Assembly (NCBI GenBank): GCA_963971535.1
Contig: OZ020587.1
Coordinates: 159,601,856 to 159,665,855 of the forward strand
DNA: 64,000 bases
DNA from: Notolepis coatsorum
Taxonomy: Eukaryota > Chordata > Actinopteri > Aulopiformes > Paralepididae
Direction of reading: 5' to 3'
Below the pieces are notes generated by a model. It was given only the letters and a program-made list of their open reading frames with translations. It did no database searches and was not told where the DNA came from. Shown here in pieces: positions 47,256-56,939 of this stretch. The translations under genes and the position numbers were made by a program. The stretch's first letter is position 1, and each line of letters starts with the position of its first letter.

Positions 47256-47925
47256 CAAGTTTGTTTTTTATTTGTCAGAACAAAATACAGAATACTTTAT
47301 AATGAAATGCTTGTTTCTTATGAGCCTTGTGCTACATACAGTAAAGAGAAAGTAAGTAAAAAAATTAAGAAGTAAAAAAAGTAGGTAAAGTCAATATACA
47401 TACAATATACAATATACAATACAGAGTAAAATGAGTAACAGTGAGGTAGAATGCAGAGGTACAAAACTTGGGGTAGGGTGCAAATGAGGTATTGAATGTG
47501 GTGCAAATCTCTTTAATAATAGATAAATATAAAGTGTGTTAAAGTGTGTGGTAAGGTGAGTGTTTGTTTAAAGTGAGTGTGTACATGTGGATGTGTGTGT
47601 GTGCAGTGTGTGTAGATGATGGGTTGTTAGTTACATAGTGTCATTGTCATCGAGCATCCTGATGGCCTGGGGATAGAAGCTCCTTCTGAGTCTCTCTGTA
47701 CCGGCCATGAGGCTCCGGTATTCTCTTAGCCTTGGCCCTGCAACACTTGTTATAAACGTCCTGGAGAGTGGGAAGCCCACCTCAATTGTGCGTTCGGCTG
47801 AACGTGCCACTCTCTGTAGTCTGCTGCGGTCTTGTGCGGTGCTATTCCAAAACCAGGAGGTGATGGTACCAGTCAGGATGCTCTCTATTGTGCACAAGTA
47901 GAAGTTATTGAGGATACATTAAGTG
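47256..47925 (-). mobile_element. LINE 3' fragment (RT C-terminus and tail)
   Basis: Minus-strand frame 47631-47897 contains ESILTGTITSWFWNSTAQDR and RLQRVARSAERTIE, the end of a CR1/Rex1-group ORF2. The 3' UTR includes CATTTCATTATAAAGTATTC and ends in CTTGAAC next to the acceptor-derived minisatellite. A related fragment lies at 49950-50850. Confidence 0.75.
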
Positions 47926-48142
47926 TGGGGTCCCCAAGAAAAATCCTAAATAAAATGGGGGGGGGGGGGGGGGGGGGGGGGGTGAAAAAGTTTGAGAACC
48001 CCTGGTCTAGATGGATGGATTAGTGTTGCACAGAGTCATGGAGCATCCTGATGGCCTCGGATAGAAGCTCCTTCTGAGTCCAGGAGAAAGGAGAACGCTT
48101 CCATGTTCATCGTAATGAGTTTTTTTTCTCCCTATGACTTTT
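47926..48142. other. Poly-G run and LINE scraps
   Basis: G run at 47959-47982. GAGCATCCTGATGGCCT at 48042 repeats a short piece of the neighbouring LINE. Confidence 0.6.
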
Positions 48143-48632
48143 GGGCTGCGTTCACACTGCAAGCCTTAATGCTCAATTCTGATTTATTGCTCAGATCTGA
48201 TTTATTTTGTTTGGCTGTTGACATTATTTTGTCCCAATATCAGATTCCAGTGTGAACGGGTCACACTGCTCCTGAACTGACCTGCATGCAGCAAATGAAC
48301 AATAAAGAAGATGGACACAAATAATTGTGACGAATATCAATTTAGACGAGAGTGAGATAAAAGTCACATGAAAGTCGCACGAGTGTTCAGATTGAGGTCA
48401 CGTAATCGGACCTGTATCTGATTCAGGACCGACATATTATGAAAGTGGCCCGAATCAGAATTGAAAAGATCAGATTCCATGTGATTTGGAATCAAAGAAG
48501 CTCTGTATCAAAGAAGACAATCACACATGTTGATTTTTATCCTGAAGTCATTGCTAGGTAAGCTGCCCTTATATATCTCCAGACTTCTGTCCTTTTATAC
48601 TTGGGATGCCTTTAAATGTTCCTTTGATAGGG

Positions 48633-49112
48633 CGGCTGATTGGCGCAGTGGGCAAGGCGCTCGCCTCTAACGCAGGAGACGCTGGGTTCGAGCCCAGCTC
48701 TCGGCATTGCTACCGCCTTGGCCGGTCGTTCATACTAACACAATTGGCAAGTGTTAGAGGGTGGGGAAAGCCAGTGGGTGGGGATTTGACATTGTGGACA
48801 GCGACTCCTACAGGTTGGTTGGGTGACGCCGGTGCGGCGGAAGCAGGAAGTGACGGGGGCAGCGTGAGCCTCCCACGCGTTACTCCTCGCCACTGAGAGT
48901 TCGAGCTGCTGCGGTGAAAAGATGCGACAGGCTGCCTCCTCGTGTACCGGAGGGGACACGTGATGCAAGGCTTCTGTCCTCACTACAGCCGACCAGTGGG
49001 AGGCATAGTCTAGCAACGTTCAAGACAGGGGAGGGTAGAATTGGATACTACGAGATTGGGATGGGAGAAAAATTGAAAAAATGGGGAGAAAAAGTGGATA
49101 AAACTTTTTTTT
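48633..49112 (+). mobile_element. tRNA-derived SINE-like repeat, full length
   Basis: The head 48633-48715 has an A box (TGGCGCAGTGGG), an anticodon-arm-like stretch and a perfect T arm (CTGGGTTCGAGCCCAG). The body is shared with 19110-19516, ending in GGGAGAAAAAGTGGATAAA and a T-rich tail. It is read as SINE, not a tRNA gene, because of the shared body and a poor acceptor stem. Confidence 0.85.
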
Positions 49113-49513
49113 TTCTTTCTTTGATGCAGTCAGAGCTTGGTAAAGCTGCATTCTCCCACTATGCTCCCTTTTTATGGAATACGCTGCAAGTGAAACTTTG
49201 TCTAGAGGCACTTCCTACTGTGAATGCTTTTAAAGGTATGCTACGACTAGCCCTTCATGAAACATGTAACTGTTTTACCTGATGCTATTGCTGATCTGAT
49301 TATGCTTCTTGCCACTGCACAAATGGCCTTCTGTGTTTGTATTTGATTTGTATGTTTTTTGTTTAATGTACTGTATATTCTATATGCCCTTGTTTTTATG
49401 TTGAAACTTGTTGTGTGCCGTGTTGGTCAGGACTCCCTGGAAGAAGAGATCTTGCATCTCAATGGGACAATCCTGGATAAATAAAGGATAAATAAAATAA
49501 TAATAATAATAAT
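49113..49513 (+). mobile_element. LINE 3' fragment
   Basis: Encodes SELGKAAFSHYAPFLWNTLQ and LCLEALPTVNAFKGML, the end of a LINE ORF2. Ends GGATAAATAAAGGATAAATA and AATAAT repeats. Confidence 0.75.
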
Positions 49514-49561
49514 TCACACTATCCTGAAAACCCCCCAGATCTGAGTCATGTATTAAAAAAA

Positions 49562-49943
49562 ACAGACTGTGCGAATGGAATCCTACTTTCTCCTGTGTGA
49601 CGCTGCGTTCTCTACGCCGCCCAGGCTGCGTCTATTCGAAAGGCAACCGGTTCATGCGTTTTGCGAATCTGATTGGCCACTGACGTTTCTGGTCATGTGA
49701 CATGTGCGCCCAATCGCGTGACGCGCCCATTTCCGCCTCGACCAGCAGCAAACTACCTAACGCCTAGTTTATCACTGGTTAAGCTTAGGCGACTCTTTCG
49801 AAGTTGGTTAAAGTTAGAGTTTGGAATCAGGGCAGGTGTTCTATCGCCCTGCTCTAAGACAAACTCTAACCTTTACCAACTTCGAAAGAGTGCCCCAGGC
49901 CACAGGAGTTCGTTCACGTTTGGCCAGATCACTCCGACAGATC
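49562..49943 (+). pseudogene. Inverted, broken copy of carrier exon C and its acceptor intron
   Basis: 49562-49622 matches the intron upstream of exon C (minus 17536-17474: GAATGGAATCCTACT.., GACGCTGCGTTCTCTACGCC). 49903-49943 matches the start of exon C (CACAGGAGTTCGTTCACG, then TTTGGCCAGATCACTCCGA) with an 11-nt deletion. Between them is an insertion of about 280 bp containing a hairpin. It lies on the opposite strand from the gene, 3.5 kb upstream of exon A, and cannot encode the exon. Confidence 0.8.
49791..49890. repeat. Inverted repeat, about 32-bp arms
   Basis: GACTCTTTCGAAGTTGGTTA.. (from 49791) and ..TTACCAACTTCGAAAGAGTG (to 49891) pair, with an intervening loop of about 36 nt. It lies within the insertion that splits the exon C copy. 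Confidence 0.85.
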
Positions 49944-49949
49944 TGAAGT

Positions 49950-50850
49950 TTCAAGTTCAAGTTTCAAGTTTGTTTATTGTCATAGTATAATACAGAATAC
50001 TTTATCATGAAATGCTTTTTTCTGTATGAGCCCCTGGGAGTGTGCTAGATAAAAAGTATAAAATAGAAAAAGTACGTAAAATAAAGTGTTCAGTCAATAT
50101 ACATATATACAATATACAATACAGAGTAAAAAGAGTAACAGTGAGGTACAATGCAGAAATGGGATGAGGTACAAACTTAGGGTAAGGTGCAAATGAGGTA
50201 TGAATTGTAGTGCAAATAACTTTACTAATAAATATAAAGTGTGTTAAAGTGTCTAGGGCTGTCCCCGACTAAGGATTTGGATAGTCGACTTTGATTGGCC
50301 AAAATTAGCCGATAGTCGAATATGAAATATTTTTTTTAAACAAAAAAAGTATAATATATATATATATTTTTTTTATGTTTTTATCATTCCATTTGGGCTG
50401 TGGGGGGTGCTTAATGTCTGAAGGAGTCGACGGAAGGCTTCTTGTCCTCTGCAAAAGCATGCAATTGGTCCACTGATGGATACATCTTGATATTTGTGAA
50501 ATCCTCTTTCAGTGCCTCTGTGCCTGTTTTCTTAGGCAGTTAGCCTCGCTGGTATGCGCGCCATTAGCGTTAGCCACGCATCTAGACCTCTTTTCTTTTG
50601 GAAAGAATGATACAAATTTTATTTTTTATTTTTTGCAGTCGACTACGGCTCCTTTCGATCGATTAGTTGACTATTCGACTCATAGGGGTCAGCCCTAGTC
50701 TAAAGTGAGTAAAGTGGGTGCTACAGTGAGTTGTTTATTTAAAGTGAGTGTGGATGTGTGTGCTGTGAGTGTAGATGATGGGTTGTTACATAGTGTCATT
50801 GTCATTGAGCAATCCTGATGGCCCTGGGGATAGAAGCTCTGATCTGAGTA
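49950..50850 (-). mobile_element. LINE 3' tail fragment split by a MITE
   Basis: 49950-50252 and 50699-50850 together match 47256-47690 (CAGAATACTTTATCATGAAA, CATAGTGTCATTGTCATTGA). Interrupted by the element at 50253-50698. Confidence 0.75.
50253..50698. mobile_element. 446-bp MITE with CTAGGGCTG ends
   Basis: Perfect 9-bp terminal inverted repeat CTAGGGCTG..CAGCCCTAG with inner GACTATTCGACT/GGATAGTCGACT motifs, of the type found in hAT-related MITEs. The left end also occurs alone at 54081-54123. Confidence 0.75.
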
Positions 50851-50902
50851 AAAATAAATCAGATTTGGAACCACACTTTCGCCCGCAGTGTGAACGGAGC
50901 CC

Positions 50903-51305
50903 AAAAAAACAGCGAGTTCCCGTGACGACGAGACGGGGGGGGGTGGAGAAATGGAACGTTGGGGGAAAGGAAGTGATGATGATCATGACATCAGGAGGGG
51001 AGCGCAGCTCTGGGGCCGCGGCGGCTGCTGGAGGATCATGGGACGCGACGGCGTTATTCAGACACCAGCCGCACGGTAATAATAATCACCAGCATCTCCC
51101 TGGAGACTAATGCAAACCAGTCCGGTGGAGTCAGATCCGCACGGTGCGCGGGACGGGGGAGGCAGGTGTGGGGTGTGGGGTGTGGAGGAGGAGGGAGGGG
51201 GGGGTGATTCAACAGAACAGTCATGCAATCGGAAGGCCGTGCGGTGGAAGACTGTGACCCCGAGTCAAGTCTGCTGTCGGAGCTCATCACATACAATCAG
51301 AGGAG
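50903..51305. other. GC-rich stretch, nothing recognised
   Basis: G runs at 50935 and 51190. No exon or repeat identified; 50990-51090 is GC-rich and open but lacks convincing splice sites or a family match. Confidence 0.4.
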
Positions 51306-51917
51306 CCCCCCCTCCCCTTCTCTCAGTCTCCCCCTCCCTCCTCCCTCCCTCTCCTCTTCACCTCCTCTTCTCCTCCTCCCCTCCTCTTCCCTCCTCCTCC
51401 TCCCTCTTCTCCTCCTCCCCCTCCTCTTCTCCTCCTCCTCCCTATTCTCCTCCTCCTCCCCCTCCTCTTCTCCTCATCCTCTTCTTCTCCTCCTCCCTCT
51501 TCTCCTCCTCCTCTTCTCCTCCTCCCCCTCCTCTTCTCCTCCTCCTCCCTCTTCTCCTCCTCCTCTTCTTCTCCTCCCCCTCTTCTCCTCCTCCCCCTCC
51601 TCTTCTCCTCCTCCTCCCTCTCCTCCTCCTCCCTCTTCTCCTCCTCCTCCTCTTCTCTCCTCCCCTCTTCTCTTCATCCTCTCCCCCTCTTCCTCCTTCT
51701 CTCCTCCTCTTCTCATCCTCTTTTTACTTATTCTCCTCCCCCTCCTCCCTCTTCTCCTCCTTCGTTTCTCCTCATCTTTCTTCTTCTTCTCTTCTCCTCC
51801 CCTCTTCTCCCCCACCTCCTCCTTCTTCTTCTCCTCTTCCTCCTCCTCCCCCTCTTCCTCCTTCTTCTCCTCCTCCCCCCCCCCCCCCCTCCTCCTCCTA
51901 CCCCCCCCCCCCTCTCA
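51306..51917. repeat. 0.6 kb polypyrimidine tract (CTCCTC/TTCTCC type)
   Basis: Almost pure C/T on the plus strand. The Ser/Pro-rich and Arg/Glu/Gly-rich ORFs across it are artefacts of composition. Confidence 0.95.
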
Positions 51918-52060
51918 TCTACATAACTCATCTGACCAGGTGGAACTGTACATTACGTTACAGTCAATAATCAATCTGGAAACGTTAGTATCCCATGGAT
52001 TTGTTTACATTTGAAAGCTTCATGTATTATGATGCTAACTTGACATCTCCTGTCAGTGAA

Positions 52061-52262
52061 CAGAGGGCCACGCCCCCTCGAACAGAGGGCCACGCCCCCC
52101 TCAAACAGAGGGCCACGCCCCCTCAAACAGAGGGCCACGCCCCCTCAACAGAGGGCCACGCCCCCTCAAACAGAGGGCTACGAACCCCTCGAACAGAGGG
52201 CCACGCCCCCCTCGAACAGAGGGCCACGCGCCCTCGAACAGAGGGCCATGCCCCCTCGACAT
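52061..52262 (+). repeat. Minisatellite of about 22-bp units (9 copies)
   Basis: AACAGAGGGCCACGCCCCCT, with CG or CA junctions. Confidence 0.95.
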
Positions 52263-52423
52263 ACTGAGGGTTGCTGATGTGTTCAGAGAGGGTGACCGAA
52301 AACACTTAGAACAAATTATAACAAATCAAATCAAATCTGAAGCTGGAAAAATTTATGAAAATGAAAAATGACATTAACATTCCATTCCACAAGTTACATT
52401 TAAGACTTTTTAATTACCTTTTT
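52263..52423. other. No feature recognised
   Basis: AT-rich sequence without reading frames or repeat ends that I can identify. Confidence 0.4.
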
Positions 52424-52566
52424 AACCCTTTCAATGCCACACCGACAGAAGGTTAACCCTTTACTATCACACAACCGACGGTCGCAGTGAAAGGGTTATT
52501 AACCCTCTGTGTATTGTCGCAGTGAAAGGGTTAACCGTTTGGTAGCGCGGCAGTGAAAGGGTTAAT
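52424..52566. mobile_element. piggyBac-like MITE cluster with TTAA ends
   Basis: TTAACCCTTTCAATGCCA and TTAACCCTTTACTATCAC on the left; GCAGTGAAAGGGTTAT, GCAGTGAAAGGGTTAACC and GGCAGTGAAAGGGTTAAT on the right. Inverted ends at TTAA are repeated, suggesting nested or tandem short copies. Confidence 0.7.
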
Positions 52567-53130
52567 ACCAATTTCATGACCATACTAGCAAAAAAAACAC
52601 AAAGATACACAGCGACACTGAACTGGCGGCTGCACTTGCGCGTCAATTTAAACGATCACGCGTTCCATACAAGCTCTCGCCAGACGCACCAAGCTCCCGG
52701 ACCTGAATACAAAAACATTTCATATATTTAATATAATTTCATCTCCCCCAAAATAATTTATACTGTACCTGTGCAAATGAAATGTAAGACTTTTTAATAC
52801 CTAACTGTTAAGCTGTAGGAATATTTTGCCTAAAGGTACATGCCTAAGTATATGGACGATTGCTTTACTTCTGCAAGGTCAATTTGCATGTTCTTGGTAT
52901 CTAGGAACATCTAGGGACCTGCAGACCAGGCTGCAGAAACAAATTAGTGGGGGGGCATAAAATGTTCTCGGGGGGGCACAATGGTTTTTCAACACAGGTT
53001 CCCTTTTATACGTTTCAGCTGGGACAGCGGCGCTGTGGCTTGCTTGGCGCTGCCCACGGTGCTGAACTAAACAGCAGAGAGGCAATTGAAAAATCGAATT
53101 TCTCTTTCACTTATACAAAAACAGACTGAA
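52567..53130. other. No feature recognised
   Basis: Mixed sequence; small ORFs only. GGGGGGGCATAAAATG and GGGGGGGCACAATGG near 52950 form a short local duplication. Confidence 0.4.
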
Positions 53131-53722
53131 CGGATATATATAACAGACCTGCTGGGGCAGCGGACTGAGAGCAGGGGACACAAACAGGCTGGATAAGATG
53201 GTCAAGAAGGCCAGTAGCGTGGTTGGGGTGGAGCTGGACTCTAGCGAGGGTGGCAGAGAGGAGGAACCTTGCTAAGCTCCAGGCCATCAGGGAAAACCCC
53301 TCCCACCCACTATACACAGACTTGGCTGACAGGAGGAGCATGTTATAGGCTCACACTACCTAAATGCAGCACTGAACGGCACAGGAAGTCCTTCATTCCG
53401 ACAGCCATCAGACTATACAATGCATCACTGTGCCTCACTGCATCACTGAGCACAGAGTGACAATTACCATCTTCCTGGACTCTTACTTTTTAAACAGCAC
53501 TGTGCATTATTACACCTACTGTAGACTTCAGTATATTTTTACTGTATTTATTTACTGTATCTTTTATTCAATTTTTATTCTATTTCATTTAATTATATTC
53601 TTAGGCCATTTGTTTTGTTATTCTTATTTGTGACTTGTTCTGTCTAAATGTTTAATGTTGAGTGATTTGCAGTGTCAAATTTCCCTCAGGATAATACATT
53701 TATATTCTATTCTATTCTATAT
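53131..53722 (+). mobile_element. LINE 3' fragment with TTCTA tail
   Basis: Degenerate plus-strand frame resembling the end of a CR1/Rex1-group ORF2 (HRKSFIPTAIRLYNASLC at about 53384-53437). The 3' UTR ends ATTTCCCTCAGGATAATACA and TTCTATTCTATTCTAT. Confidence 0.75.
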
Positions 53723-53835
53723 CTTTGAAAAGTCTCCATTTATTCAACACTTCTGAATTCACTGACAAACTGAACTGACAAAATTAAGGTGCATAAAAAA
53801 GCAAACAAAATTCCTCCACAGGCTACTCACCATCA

Positions 53836-54069
53836 TTAGTAGAGAGGCAAGCGGTGTTTGGGGACAGAGTGAAATCTTCTTAAAACACTGCCCCTCCACT
53901 CATTCCTGAACTTTTTTGTTAAGTCCTTCTCAAATGCCAACTGAATTAAATTGGCCTTAGTTGCGTCGATGAAGCATACTAAGGCGATGTTCTGTAAAGA
54001 CGTTCTTGAGGGTAGAAAACGAATTCTCACAGAGTGCCGTGCTAGCTTCAGTAGTGTTGTTGTTGACAT
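53836..54069 (-). pseudogene. Fragment possibly from a hAT-related transposase C-terminus
   Basis: A 77-residue frame with KANLIQLAFEKDLTKKFRNE resembles the end of proteins with a hAT-type transposase C-terminus found in many fish copies. Short, no catalytic residues; recognition is from memory of the pattern only. Confidence 0.4.
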
Positions 54070-55394
54070 CAGTGCCCAATAGGGCTGTCCCTGACTAAGG
54101 ATTTGGATAGTTGACTTTGATTGACAAAAAAAAAAGGGAAAAAAAAACCCTTTTTTACCAGGGTGGGCACAGCTGACTCAGTGGGCGGGCCCGGCCCCCT
54201 AATGCCCGCCCATGGTGCCGGGACTGGGGACCTGGGGGTATGTATTTCCAGTGTCAAAAATATTGTGTCTGTTACTAGGCTGAGTAAATTGTAATGAAGA
54301 AAAGGAGAATATAAATAATGATTTATGATTTTTGCATCTTTGACGAGAAAATCAAATCGGGTATGAGAAGATGCTCACTGAGCTCATTCACCACCTTATT
54401 GAGATCATGTGTACAAAAAATCTAAGCAAATGAAAAAAGGGAAGATGATTAAACAGAAGAATTTGTAGATACAGTAATTAATGATAATCGATTTTAATTA
54501 TAAATTCATATTTGACCTTGAACTTGACCTTGACCTTATTATGGCCAAATCATACATCTATGGATAGGGAAAATGCTCCTCTTTCCAATGGCAGGGTTGA
54601 ATCTGGATTTAGTCATTTCCTTGCGTTTTTTACGATAATTAGCATTTTCCGATAAATTTGTATTTCCGATAAATCGTATAAAACATCGGTAAAATGAAAA
54701 TATACACTTTGACTACTGTTTTTGATAGGGTTATGGTCTTTACTCTTGGCTACAAAAAGAAATAATTTAAAAACATTAAAGGGCCCACATGTGGACGATT
54801 TCTTGCCGACCTCTAGTGGCTCGGGTGTGCATTTATTTTAATACAATTTATAGGTAGAATTAAAGCCCTATTTGTTGCCTGTCGACAAAGGTTCTCGAGT
54901 TACATGCCGATATGTGAGGCGTGCACCAAAGTACGCAAAAGTACACATTACCACCCCCGACTCCCGGGGCTCTACTGTAGCTCCGTCAATTATTTGGCGA
55001 TCTCGAAAATCTTTGCACAGGGTTGTAGCCAATGAGTGTGGCTTTCCAATGATACCCCATGATATGATAATTGGGGATCTAATACGGTCTCTATTGATCG
55101 ATTTATGATAAAGAAAAGCAGGGTCCCCCTATAGGGGGACCTTAAGGCTTAACAGGGGCCTTAAATTGAGAATTATGAATTTAACACTTTTTAATACCCC
55201 GCAGTGAAATCACATACACGTATGCAAATGAAAAGAAAAACCAACCAAAAAATGCTTTTATATCAAGATGTGTTCTACATCTGTGAATTCCACTGTTAAT
55301 AATCATCTGCTAATCATCTGGACACCGGATGGAGGTCCTGTAGGAACATTGTGTTTTCACATTCTTCGGTCTAGACACTTCTCTCCTTAGTAAC
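54070..55394. other. Repeat-like region without genes
   Basis: 54081-54123 repeats the left end of the MITE at 50253. The rest is AT-rich with an ORF of 78 codons (54872-55108) with no recognisable domain. GACCTTGAACTTGACCTTGA (54516) is a short local repeat. Confidence 0.45.
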
Positions 55395-55556
55395 TACTCT
55401 TACTAGTTACGCTGCTGGCCAGTATGACTTACTACCATAGTGTCTTTATACCTGTATCACTGTACATATTAATACTACAACTCTGTACATACATCTGATT
55501 AGCACTATTACTCAGTAGTACTAATTTATATATGTTATACCCAGTTTAATCACCTG
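55395..55556 (-). repeat. Dispersed repeat, inverted partner of 15833-15995
   Basis: GCTGGCCAGTATGACTTACT, ACTCTGTACATACATCTGAT and TATACCCAGTTTAATCACC. Confidence 0.9.
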
Positions 55557-55912
55557 TACATTGTATATTACTATCACACTTTACTGTCACATTTGCACTC
55601 TGGTTGGATGCTAAACCAATTTTTGTTGTACTGTACTTGTGCTGTATAATGACAATACATTTGAATCTAATAGTAATTGTGCTGTATGATGACAATACAT
55701 TTAAATCTAATAGTAATTGTGCTGTATGATGACAATACATTTTAATCTAAAGTAATTTATCAGATCAGTAGTCTGTAAGAGATTCATGCACTTTACTGTT
55801 ACATTTGCACTCAGGTTGGACACCAAATTTATTTTCGTTGCACTGTACTTGTGTAATACATTTTAATCTAATCTAATCTAATCTAATCTAATCTAATCTA
55901 ATCTAATCTAAA
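55557..55912 (+). repeat. LINE-tail-like repeats with TCTAA microsatellite
   Basis: The unit AATTGTGCTGTATGATGACA with ATACATTT.AATCTAA occurs three times (55620-55755), then a related copy ends in a TAATC run (55865-55912). Confidence 0.75.
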
Positions 55913-56875
55913 CATTAATTCTCACACAGTTCTCTGATATCAGTAACAATGTAACAATGCTGCCTCCAAAACAACCAGATACCCCCCCTGCCCCCCCTGC
56001 TCTCCGGGTGTGTGATCGTCCAATCAGCTGCAGGGGAATAATGCAGCAACCACAACGACGGCAGGCCAAAGTTTGTTTGAAAGACTAACATGATCAAATC
56101 TGGCACTGCACCCCTGGCTTATTCTTTCAAGACACATTTTCTAGAAATATTGACTCAAATCAAAGGTATGAACAGAAAAAACTCAAATCAGCTGGGACAC
56201 CAGAGGGGAAAACAAAATAACATTGAGAGATCTAAGTGGAGAAACAGCGTACCCACACACACGCACACGCACACACTCACACACACATGGGTCTTTGCTG
56301 TAGCGGGTGTGGAGCCCTAGTCAAATGTGATAAACCACAAGCCGTTCTGAGGGATTCCACACTGTGGTAGAGCTGCAGCCTTCGGCCGGTCCCACTCTGG
56401 GACCACCCAGTGCCTCTCGGAGCCCACAGACGTGCACTTCAACCCACAGCCCTGCGCGCCCACAAACTACTGCCCTCAGAGGTTTTTCGAAAAATGGGGC
56501 TTTTGAGGTGATGAAATCACTGCGCCCAGGCAGCAGTGGTTCGGCACAAAAAGATTTTTGAGTATATATCTGCTTAGAAAATGAAAATGTCTAATTGTTT
56601 TTTATTTATTTCTCCACATGGTAAATACACAGGTCACAACATGTTTACAGGAATGTTTTGGAGTTGTATTTGGAGTGTATTTCGTGACTGTTGGGAACTA
56701 GGCTACACTGGCACACCTACTTCCAGTGAATGACGCTAAGCTAGGCTAACGGTGCAACTGTTCCCTAAGCCTAATGCATGCACAGAGAAGAAAAGGGTAT
56801 GTATCTGCTCGTCTAACTCCAGGGTAGATGGCAAATAAGCTAATTTCCCAAAAGCTTGGCGTGTTCCTTTAAACT
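55913..56875. other. No gene recognised
   Basis: Contains a short CA/CG microsatellite (56252-56287) and small ORFs without domains. 56640-56870 resembles common fish intergenic repeat but was not assigned. Confidence 0.4.
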
Positions 56876-56912
56876 AACCATAACCATAACCCTAACCCTA
56901 ACCTTAACCACA
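56876..56912 (+). repeat. Short telomere-like CCCTAA stretch
   Basis: CCATAACCCTAACCCTAACC, only about three imperfect units at the 5' edge of the LINE. Confidence 0.5.
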
Positions 56913-56939
56913 CTGTTACTGTAACTGAGGGGTACAATT

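Larger units (their letters stand above)
48143..50902. mobile_element. Possible TIR element with TTCACACTGC ends, heavily nested
   Basis: GGGCTGCGTTCACACTGC (48143-48160) and GCAGTGTGAACGGAGCCC (50885-50902) are inverted with one mismatch. Subterminal CAGATCTGATT-type motifs fit. No target duplication was identified. A SINE, LINE tails, a MITE and a duplicated carrier exon lie between. The pair could also be two separate elements. Confidence 0.35.

Noticed and set aside
48633-48715. Functional tRNA gene
   Set aside because: Good T arm and boxes, but poor acceptor-stem pairing and a SINE body attached that recurs at 19110-19516.
50990-51110. Possible GC-rich exon
   Set aside because: No convincing acceptor/donor pair in a shared frame and no match to the missing carrier exons.
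51110-52014. Ser/Pro-rich ORFs of 263-286 codons
   Set aside because: Pure composition effect of a polypyrimidine tract; both frames are open for the same reason.
54872-55108. 78-codon ORF
   Set aside because: No motif recognised and it sits in repeat-like sequence; not listed as a gene.
56876-56912. Interstitial telomere
   Set aside because: Only about three imperfect CCCTAA units next to a LINE 5' junction; too short to claim.
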